From: Candidatus Omnitrophota bacterium
Lineage (GTDB): Bacteria > Omnitrophota > Gorgyraeia > JABMRN01
Direction: 5' to 3'
Length of the DNA: 8,557 nucleotides
Assembly (NCBI GenBank): GCA_028702395.1
Contig: JAQVOV010000065.1
Location: 1-8,557, forward strand
Positions 1 to 8,400 of this stretch are shown piece by piece. Positions within the stretch are counted from its first letter, which is position 1; every line of letters begins with the position of its first letter. A program made the position numbers and the translations under genes. The notes under the pieces were generated by a model. That model searched no databases. It was not told the DNA's origin and worked only from the letters and a program-made list of their open reading frames with translations.

Positions 1-610
1 TAAGCTTTTTAACTTTTATCTTAGCTATCAAAGATGGATCAGCTTCTACCATAACATTACTTACAACTGCAGCATGTACAGCATCTATTTTACTTAATTG
101 CGAGAACAATGTTCCTGCTTCTAACACTGAAGGATCTGCTGTTAACCCTCTTAACTGCCAATATCCTTGTGAAGAAAGTGCTATCTTTTCATCTATACTA
201 TAGTTCTGTAATGACATAAGTTGATCTGTAACAATAGTTAAAATATCTTGCAACTGGGCAACATCTTTATCAGCAATAGCATCCGGGTTTAACTCTGCTA
301 AATGTGCATATACTATATTGAATCTATTTATATCTAACTGTTTAACAAATAGATCTGCCATAACACTAACATTAATACCTTTTTGATCAGCTTTGTTAAT
401 ATCAAACATTGCAGCAAATCCAATACCTTTTTCTTCTGCTATATCCTGTAATACCATTAACGCATCTTCACTCCGTAAAACAACAGTCTCAATAAAATCA
501 TACTTAGCAAACTGTGCTTTTGCTTTATCTAAAAGGGCCTGATCTTCTGTGAAAGGTATACCTATAAGAACCTTGTCTGGTGTAGCAGGCGCTTTGATTT
601 CTCCTGCTTT
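1..610 (-). other. Unrecognised C-terminal module, continues beyond window
   Basis: About 200 residues follow the kinase-like domain. First comes an alternating strand/helix stretch (KVLIGIPF, then FIETVVLRSEDALMVLQDIA, then GFAAMFDINKA), then a helical stretch with regularly spaced leucines and aspartates. The alternating beginning might be a small alpha/beta domain. No catalytic motif, cysteine cluster, signal or membrane helix is visible, and I do not recognise the family. The frame is still open at position 2, so more modules may follow. Confidence 0.45.
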
Positions 611-3600
611 ACTTGTATCAATTCTAAGATCATAGTGTACAGGGTTACCTAAAACATCCTCTGTTTCATGTTTTACATCATTTGTCATATGCTCAATATA
701 TTCATCTCTTAGTTTAATACCATCTCTTACTGACATTCTTTGTCTACGAACATTTTCTGAAGCACTGACTTCAACATATAAAAATTCATTATCCATTACC
801 CAATCCTGTAAAACCTGATCAAAATCGAACGGATCAAGATCATATTGTGTTTTATACCCTACACCTATACCACTTAAAATATAAACATCAAAAGTGTCTT
901 GTTCTGCTTGCATTTGTTTATATATAAACTCATAAACAACTTCTTGGTTCTCTATATCTGATTTCTGACTAAAAGCATCCATATCCATTACTTTAACTCT
1001 AGCATTAGGGAAAAGTTTTTCAACATTTGTTTTGAATTGTTCAGCTGTAAAACTTTTTCCAGTACCAGGATCACCGTCAAAAGTAATTATTACTTTTTTA
1101 TTATCTTTTTGTGCCTGTTCATATCGGTTAACTACCATAGCTTCCAATGCTTTTATACCTTGTTCATATTCAAAGGTCTTTATTTGTTCTTTTTCTGATA
1201 TCTGTTTTTCCAATTCTTCCAAGAACATTCCCTTTTCAAATATACCTTCTAATATTGTTTTCATTTGTTTTATCTCGTCTAAAGATAATATTCTGAAAAG
1301 TCTTGATACATCTTCTATTGAAAGAACCATTTCATCTTCTTCAGTGTTACCTGACAATCCTGCTTCATGCATTAGTTCATGTGTTATACCAATAGTTAAC
1401 AATGCATTTAATTGTTGTTTGTCAAGTTTATCTGATAACTTATCAAATAATATTCTGTTTATTCCTATAAAATTATCTTGTGTATGGTTCTCGAAAATTG
1501 AAGTTGATCTATCTAGAAGAGAGATATAGATTGGCCCTTGCTGCATATTTTTGAAAGCATCTGGTCCTCTTGTCTGCTGCATATTGCCTATCGCATTTTG
1601 TATAATTGTTTCTATATCTATATCATACTTTTTTGAAAGTACAATAAGTTCATTATCAATTTCAAAAGTCTTAAGTCCAAACCCTCCTACGATCATTTCA
1701 ACTTTCTTTGTCTTTCCTCTCAAAAGTCTTTTGATCAATACAACATTATTAAAACCTTTATAATCTATACCATCTGCATAATAATCTGCAAAGTTTTCCT
1801 TTGATATCATTAACTGCATGTGGGCAGGCTGTTGTGTGTGAATTGCGTCTGCTAGTTTTTGGTCAAACAAAGCTCTATCCCCCTTACTTAAAAACATTTC
1901 ATTATCACTTAACAACGTTTTCCACTCTCCTGATATATCCTCTAACCTGCGGCGGTCTCCCATCATAACATCTATTTTTTCGTTCAATATCTGTTCTTTT
2001 CTTGCAACTTTTGCCTTAGCATTCGAAAGCTCTTCATTAAAGTATTCTCTATCCCCCTCACTTATAAGCTCCCATGAATTATTCTTAAGATATTCCCAGC
2101 GCTGTTCTTTTTCCTGTTCACTGATTTTTGGAAATTGGAGGAAAAATGCCACAAGATCATCTACGAAAGCTTCTTTTAACATTTGATCAAAAGAAAGTCT
2201 ATCCTCTTCAACAGGAAAGATTTCCTGTCGTCTACCCATCACTAATTCCCATTGAATGTTTTTTGCTCTAACAGGATTAAACACTTGTCCAATATTTACT
2301 ACAAGATTTTTTATTAATTCCTTTTTAAATTCCTGCTCAATATTATTCCCATCACTTTCAATGAAAATATCAGCATATGTCTTGATCTGGTCATTCATTT
2401 GAAGCTGCCATGTTTTCATTTTTTCAGGTTTTTGCGTAAACCCTTCCACAAATTTCTTTACCAATGCTTCTTTTAGTTTTTGTTTAAAAGCATCTTTATC
2501 TTCAGGAGAAAGAAATACATTATATCTTTTTACCAATGCGTCCCATTCGCCTTCTCTACCCTCTAACTTTTTGTTATCTTTTATAAGCTTTTCTTTCACA
2601 AAATCATCTATAAGTAATTCCTTGATCTTCTTTTCAAAAGAAACCTTGTCATTATCTTTAATATATCCTTTATAATTATTTAAAAATCTTTTCCATTTCT
2701 TATCCTTTTCAGCTAATCCTATATTTCTAGTAATCTTAAAGAATTCTTTTGCAAAAATTGTTATCAGCATATCCTTCATTTTTTCTTTATCCAAGAAAAA
2801 AACTTTATCTGTAGGCGTTAGTGCTCCTTTTGATGCGTTCTTTATATTTTCCCATTCTGCTTCCATTCTTTCATATGTCATTTCACCTTTAGAAATATTC
2901 CTTGCAGCTTCCTTAAGAAAATCTTCTCTAGTTGTTTTAACACCCATGATCTTAGCTGTAAGATCAGGTGCTATGCTGAAAAGAAAAGTAAACCCTACAG
3001 ATGTAAGAGGTATAAGTAAGGACTGTGCAGGTAATATAGGTGCCAGTAGATAAAAGAAAAGTCCCATTGAAATAAGAGTAATACTATATCCTATAGTTGC
3101 AGGTACTTTATATGTTTTTCCTGTCATATCAGAAAGAAAAGGTGTTAATCCCCATAAAACAACTGAAAGCATAAATAGTCCTGAATATATAAGAGGAAAA
3201 CTATACCATATCTTTATACTAAGACTTATAGTTGCTATCATTGCCCACGAAACGAATATCTGCTGCCAAAAACTTGGCATAACATCTTTTGCATCTTTCA
3301 AAATAAGATTAAGCCTATCAAGCCTCCATCCTCTTACTGTTCTTATAAATGATGCTTTCCCTCTTAAACCGTCAAATGCACCTGCAGCATATAATGGAAC
3401 ATATGCAGGAAAGAGTAATACCAGTTTAGGGAATAAACCTATCATTTTTCCTATTGTTCTGGAGTCATCAAATCTATAATATCTATATATAGCATTTAAA
3501 ATTTTACTTCCTGATACTACGGCGATAATCCCAGCTGTTATAATTGCCAAGCTTGTATAAGGTATAAATAAATAAGCTATTCCTACTGCTAAAGCAGAAG

Positions 3601-4102
3601 GAATAATAAGTCCAAAAACATCATATGCACCTTTAAGTTTACCATCTTCAAGCATTTTATTTAGAATACCTGGAATGGATATCATTTGAGAAATAATAAC
3701 TGCCAAAAGACCTAAGAATATTTCTCCAGGCATATTAATTGTATAAGATTGTCCTAAAAACAACTGTATAAGAATATATGATACTATGGCAAAAAAGACT
3801 AAAGGTTTTCTATTTAAAAATCCAAACGTTAAATTTGTTGTATATTTCTGCCACCAAAAAGTCCCTTTGCTTTTAGCGAAATCCTGCCCTGATGAACCTG
3901 TCCAGACTTCCATTGAACCTGCAGGATATTTAAAATGCGCTGCTGCAGGACCATGAAAACTAACATCTCTTGCTTTACCGAACTGTGCATATTCTATCTG
4001 TTTTGTCTTATATCCTTTACCCATAGCCCACAATGCCATAGGTAACGCTATATCTTCACTAACATAATCAACCTGCAAAGGCCCGTATTCCTGTAAAGCT
4101 TT
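1..4102 (-). CDS. Downstream part of the same giant protein: rest of GT48 core, membrane cluster, W-repeats, HExxH and P-loop domains; 3' end outside window
   Basis: Immediately after the TAA the same frame stays open for 1,367 codons to the window edge. It begins with the remaining GT48 motifs: VSEDI (4049-4063) and GKARD (3965-3979), matching the eukaryotic SEDI/NEDI and GKGRD motifs. About eight or nine membrane helices follow (3808-2975), then seven tryptophan-anchored helical repeats (2935-1840), an HELMHE metallopeptidase motif (1364-1381), a Walker A P-loop (1052-1075) and an unrecognised C-terminal module. The first in-frame ATG is at 4039, already past the SEDI motif and without a visible ribosome-binding site, so independent translation would give an incomplete fold. 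I therefore treat this as the continuation of the upstream part, not a second gene. Codon choice is the same on both sides of the stop (AGA arginine, many ATA isoleucines). It could be dead sequence if the TAA is real and is not read through, but no second stop or frameshift has accumulated. Confidence 0.8.
611..1105 (-). other. P-loop kinase-like domain
   Basis: A strand (KKVIITFDG) leads into the Walker A motif GDPGTGKS at 1052-1075 and a following helix. A second strand ends in VMDMDAF, as in uridine-kinase-like and related small-molecule kinases, where an Asp there contacts substrate or base. DVYILSG is a candidate Walker B or third-strand position. FLYVEVSASENVRRQRMSVRDG (its basic part at 719-751) resembles the arginine-rich lid of nucleoside and adenylylsulfate kinases, and the domain closes with LRIDTS (611-628), a typical final strand of that fold. 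The family is P-loop kinase rather than AAA+ or ABC; the substrate is unknown. In this fusion it could phosphorylate a sugar, nucleoside or protein partner, but nothing in the sequence decides it. Confidence 0.65.
1290..1545 (-). other. HExxH (HELMHEAG) zinc metallopeptidase-like domain
   Basis: The translated segment contains GITHELMHEAGLSG, with the HELMH zinc-binding motif at 1367-1381 and an adjacent Glu. In HExxH peptidases the two His bind zinc and the Glu activates water. The motif sits at the end of a helix (KQQLNALLTIGITHELMHEAG) preceded by a strand-like stretch (GPIYISLLD) and FIGIN, which is the usual active-site helix setting. The third zinc ligand is not certain; acidic residues in NTEEDE, a few residues downstream, are candidates. 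The domain would be cytosolic, between the W-repeats and the kinase-like domain. It may process the giant chain itself or act on another protein, or it may have kept only the fold. The boundaries are approximate. Confidence 0.6.
1840..2935 (-). repeat. Seven degenerate tryptophan-anchored helical repeats (protein-level tandem repeat)
   Basis: After the last membrane helix, a lysine- and glutamate-rich tail shows a recurring pattern: Trp, two residues, a hydrophobic residue, a loop with Leu/Ile-Ser/Thr, Asp-Lys/Arg, then Phe and an amphipathic helix ending in Lys-Leu-x-x-Ala. The anchoring tryptophan codons start at 2854, 2695, 2545, 2410, 2251, 2098 and 1924, giving spacings of 53, 50, 45, 53, 51 and 58 residues. 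Examples are LSPEDKDAFKQKLKEAL (third), VEEDRLSFDQMLKEAF (fifth) and LSKGDRALFDQKLADAI (seventh). The length and the F...W...D+..F layout resemble FF domains, but this is a by-eye analogy. Copies 6 and 7 also share an 18-base stretch with one mismatch (2047-2064 and 1873-1890), so part of the array may have duplicated fairly recently. A scaffold or protein-interaction role is inferred. Confidence 0.65.
2975..3808 (-). other. Second transmembrane cluster (about eight or nine helices)
   Basis: Following GKARD by about 55 codons, a dense series of hydrophobic helices begins at KPLVFFAIVSYILIQLFLG and ends near FTFLFSIAPDL. A longer basic loop occurs mid-way (3370-3260), containing RTVRGWRLDRLN. 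Fks1-type enzymes likewise carry the larger helix cluster after the catalytic domain, where with the first cluster it forms the route for the nascent chain. The helix count is by eye and could be off by one or two. Confidence 0.75.
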
Positions 4103-5476
4103 TTATGGAACTATACCACTATGTCCGTAAAACCCCTGTGCTCCCATCATATGTAGATTTCTTTGGGTAATAGTTGACCATACCCAATCAGCATAAGCAA
4201 TACATTCCGCTGTCCAGTTATTCGTATCAGAAAACAGATATTCCCTGTACACCATAAGCTTCAAATTATCATCATTTTCAAATTCCATTAAAGAATGTAT
4301 CTGCCTAAAAACATCTTCCACTCTTGCAGCAGATGTTCCATCTGCAAAGAACACATATTTACCCTTTAAAAATGGAACATAATTATCCTGATTCTCACAT
4401 TTATATTTAGAAATAGTATGAAGCATTAACCCCCATCTGTTGGCTGTATCTGGCCAAGGCACTTTTTCTATAGTTTCTACTTGACCTGTCTGAGTATTAT
4501 ATTTATCCAACATATTATGAGGCAATCCGTCTATTGTTCCTATATAATCAAGTTCAAGATATGGATTTAATTCCATAAGTCTATATACTTGTTTTTTTGC
4601 AAATTCTTTTTCACTTTGAAAAGTCTGCATGTCCATCACAACCTGAAGTTTACTATCAACCTCTTTTTCAATATCGGCATCTGCTATCCCGCATGCTTTT
4701 GCATATACTTTATATGCTTTTCTTGTTGAAACGAATCCGTATATGGATCTATACAATCCTGTAAATCTCATGTTAGCCCAGAATCCTAGCATCTCTGCAA
4801 AATCCATATTATTTGTAAGTGAATCTGGCCCTGATACATCCCGTAACTGGGCTATATCAAATCTTCTTTCTTCACCGTTCTTTATCACGCTCACAGATGT
4901 CCCTTTAATAGATAGAGTATCCCATCCTTCAATATCTCTAACATATTCGCAGAAATCATTAACATCATCCCCAAAAAGGTCTTGTAATCTTTGTAAGAAA
5001 ATATCCCATTCCTGTTTATGTTGTTTAATTAAATATGTTAATTTTGTATATCCTGTATCGTGTTTATAATTAAGATCAAATTCTGCTCCTCCTTGGTCAA
5101 AATAAAAAGCAATAGGTTCTCCAGCAGAAGTGAACACCATAGATTGGGATGGTATCTCTTCCCATGAAGTTATTGCTGGAAAATCCATAGAGAATCCTTT
5201 TAAAGTCATAAGAATACGCTTTTGGGCCTCTTCGTTATTTTTAAGATCACCTATATCTCCTTGCTTAAGAGCATCTCTGGTCTGTTTTGTTATTTTATCT
5301 TCATAATATAAATTATCCACAATGCTATCCCATATAATTGTCCAGCCTTCTTCGCCAAAAGGGGCTTTTTCAAGCATTGCTTTTTTAGCTTCTGCTAAAG
5401 ATGTTTTAAAGTTCTTCAAACCAGTATATTTACCTAATCCTATATACTCTCCATATAAAAATCCAAAAATACCCTG
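3809..5476 (-). other. GT48-like 1,3-beta-glucan synthase catalytic region, interrupted by the TAA
   Basis: Motifs occur in the same order as in yeast Fks1 and plant callose synthases (recalled from memory). FGEEGWTIIWDSIVDNLYYED (residues 1043-1063) corresponds to 'FSPFWNEIIKSLREED'. NEEAQKRILMTLKGFSMDFP (1084-1103) corresponds to 'NLEARRRLEFFTNSLFMDMP'. GYTKLTYLIKQHKQEWDIFL (1145-1164) corresponds to 'GISILFYLQKIFPDEWENFL'. FWANMRFTGLYRSIYGF (1235-1251) corresponds to 'FWASYRGQTLARTVRGM'. CENQDN (1363-1368) corresponds to 'PENQNH'. YREYLFS (1413-1419) corresponds to 'REYIFS'. YGH is at 1453-1455, and past the TAA come SEDI and GKARD. The number and colinearity of matches make family membership convincing. 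The predicted reaction is transfer of glucose from UDP-glucose to a growing beta-1,3-glucan on the cytosolic face with export through the membrane clusters; linkage and donor are not readable from sequence. Confidence 0.8.
4103..4105 (-). other. Single in-frame TAA inside the GT48 catalytic core
   Basis: On the minus strand the context is GTT CCA TAA AAA GCT. It is the only stop among 2,852 codons of this frame. It lies between YGH (three residues that end six codons before it) and SEDI (14 codons after it), which in eukaryotic GT48 enzymes are separated by a similar number of residues. The frame is unchanged across it, so an indel cannot explain it; one substitution could (from AAA, CAA, GAA, TTA, TCA or TAT/TAC). 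TAA is not a selenocysteine (TGA) or pyrrolysine (TAG) codon. Global reassignment is unlikely, because CAA and CAG are freely used for glutamine and no other TAA occurs. A sequencing or consensus error, a fresh nonsense mutation and readthrough all remain possible. Confidence 0.95.
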
Positions 5477-8400
5477 AACCTGATAATAAGCAGAAAAATA
5501 ACTCAAAGGAATAAATAGTGCAAAAGGTAAAAGAAAAAGCAAAACATACATTTGTTGTGGAACAAAAAATCCTGGAATTAAAAAGGCAAAAGCCCATACA
5601 ACTAGAGCTTTAACTAAAGAACTAATAAATTGTTTTGATTTTCCTATAAAGAGGAAATTTAAAACAGGTACTGATGTCATCCAGTTTATCATGGCTTTTA
5701 TTTTTGGGGCAGAGCCTATTTTGTCTATTCTTTTTTCTACTCTAGTTGTAAGATCTTTATTACCTGGTTTACTCAACATAAAAGCTGGAATATATACAAG
5801 TAAAAACGTTACAAAACTGTATAGAAACATTCCTGTATTTGGATTAAATGCTCCTGTAACCATATGCAGTAGTGGAACTGCCAAATGAATTGATATAAAA
5901 TAATTCCATAATGCCCATAATATCACAGTTGTGCCTATATGAGCGAGACTTATAAGCATATTGTTCCTTATATCTTTATCAGGGCTTTTAAAAGCTTTAT
6001 ATATATCTGTAAAAAACTTGCCTTTTGCTGTTATCGTTCCGATCATAAGCAGAAGTATCCCAGGCACAAAAGTATACATTGGATTTATAGAAACAACTAT
6101 ACTATTTACAGCTGGATGAATAAGCCAGGAAAGCAATGAAAAACATAAAAGACCAGCACTTGTCAGAGACAATATTGTATACATCTGCGTCTTGAAAAAG
6201 TAATAGGCTCCTACAATATTAAAAAACCCACCTTGTCTGTCATGATAAATGCCGTATTTCTTTATTATTTCCGCCTTTGTAAGACTAAGTAAAAATTGAC
6301 TTTCGTTATTGGCTTTTCTCTGTATTCTATAATCCCCTAGAAAAGTTCTGTTCTGCAGTAACTTGTTCATGTTTTCGATTGTTATAACATCTGCCTTGAG
6401 TTTTTTATCATCGCCTATAGACCACTTTTTCATTGCATTGAACCATACAGCTTCTTCTTTAATGATTATTTGCCCTATATTTACACTGACTGTTATTTCA
6501 GGCATATCTGCCATATTCGCAAGCCCATAATCAAAAAGATAATACACAAAATTGCTGGTTGAAGATTTGAATTTCGTAGCATATGTATAACATAATTGTT
6601 TTAGGATCAACATATTAAGAAGCTCTGTCTGTGTATACACATTTTTTAGAACTGATTCTCCATAAGAAGTATGCCATTCAAGAAATTCTACAAATTCACT
6701 TTTCAGTATATCTTCAAAAGCTTCACCTGTTACTAACCTACTATTGATATTATAAAGAATTCTTGTTGCAGTTGCAGAAGTTGTATCTTTATCAAACCCA
6801 TAACTAGAAAGAGTACTAATAACCATATCTTCAATAGCTTGCACAGAAACAGTTCCTTCTGAAGAAACACTAATGCTAGTTCCTTGATCAGAGCCTTCTC
6901 CTTCTCCAGTTCCTCCTATAATAGGTGTTTTCTTTTTAAATTCTCTTTTCTGTCTGCCCCTTAAAAACCTTCCTAAAGCAAACAATATTACTAATACAAC
7001 TGAAACTATAGCTGTTATTTTAATTATCTGCTGTTTTGCACCTTCAAAATTATCCATTCTCTGCATTAAAGCTGTTTGTTCAACACCATTTTCATACCTG
7101 TGATAAATAACATCATACAAAGCTCCTGTTCCATGTGCGAAATACTGTTTAAGTGCTAAAGCTATTTGTGAAGGTGACAATCCTTTCTCTTTTCCTTTAT
7201 AAACTATGTCTAATACTCTTGAAATATCCTGCCTTAGATCAGACATAGAGCGCTGCTCTAATGATAATGTAAATGGTCGTACCGTTAAGGTAATTGCTTC
7301 TGTTATTTGCTTTTGCTGTTCACCCTGTCCTTCAACAGAATAGATCTCCTCAATAGTAATATTTGTAATATAACCTTTATCGTTAACAGATATAAGAGAT
7401 CTGTAATTAATATCCGAGAGATTTTGTATGACAAGTTCTTTGCCTGAAGTAGCAATACTAGTATTTTCCGGAAGGCCAAATCCATATTTTAGATCAGAGA
7501 ACAAAGAATTTGCCATTCGCGAATATTGCTGATCGAACATACTAATCGCTGTACTACCATCTATAGTAACTGCTACTCCTGTCTGAAATTTATCACTTAC
7601 AGTATCATACACATAACCATGAACACTTCTCAACCCTTCAATATTTTCGGTTTCTCTTGAAGGAAGCCACAACAAATATTTTATCCGTTCACCATCAATA
7701 CGTTCATCTACCATATAAGCCTGAATGTCTCTGCTAAAAGTAGATCTATCTGAGAGAATACTGCCTTTATAATTATAAAATTCAGCTGTTCCAGGAACAA
7801 CACCCCGTGGAGCATTGCTGGTATCAGCCTCCCACCACATGTTAAAAATAACCGTTCTTCCTTCTTGATCCTCATATTTTGCAGGAGATATAACCATTAT
7901 GTCCCTTCCATATGGATCATCTGGTATCTTTATCTGCCTGGTATTCATGTTGGGATTAGTAGACGGCCCAATATAAGCCTCACCATCGTCTGTTGTTGTC
8001 CTAACCCATGTTATTTCATCCACAACCGACATTTCTGTTACTTCTGATATTGAAAAATTCTCTCTGATAGCTTTTATGAGCTTTTGTATCCTCTGATCAT
8101 CATTAATCTGTTCAGGGAAATCATTAATTATATCTTCGAAGGTGATCCCTTTACTTGTAACATATTCCCGAACAATATCCAGAGAATCAATACCCATCTC
8201 AAAAGAATGCATTGCCTGCCCTTCTCCATCAAAATGAACAGGGAAAACTATGCTATTCTCTAAACGGGTTATTACTCTTCTTCCTCTAAAATCATACGGC
8301 AAATAATAATCCTGCGAAGTAGTCCATCTTATATGATCTTCTTCTGGTGCATTTTCTCTTACCTGATCAAAATTTTCAGGCGCCAAAAATATAGAATACT

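Noticed and set aside
1032..1763. Two plus-strand open stretches (1032-1529 and 1551-1763)
   Set aside because: They lie antisense to the P-loop, HExxH and adjoining coding sequence. Their Ser/Ile/Phe/Cys-rich low-complexity translations are typical of the reverse of AT-rich lysine/glutamate-rich coding DNA.
4037..4102. Two separate genes with reinitiation at the ATG at 4039
   Set aside because: The start would fall after the SEDI motif, leaving catalytic residues untranslated, and no Shine-Dalgarno-like sequence precedes it.
4090..4110. Frameshift near the A-run beside the TAA
   Set aside because: The coding frame is identical on both sides, so no net indel is present; only a substitution or a real stop fits.
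3809..5476. GT2 cellulose, curdlan or hyaluronan synthase
   Set aside because: The Q-x-x-R-W and spaced Asp motifs of processive GT2 enzymes were not found, whereas the GT48 motif series is colinear.
4743..8047. Short plus-strand open stretches (4743-5069, 5691-5888, 5939-6139, 7865-8047) and a minus-strand out-of-frame one (7303-7485)
   Set aside because: All lie wholly inside the giant frame, lack plausible ribosome sites or motifs, and read as shadow composition.
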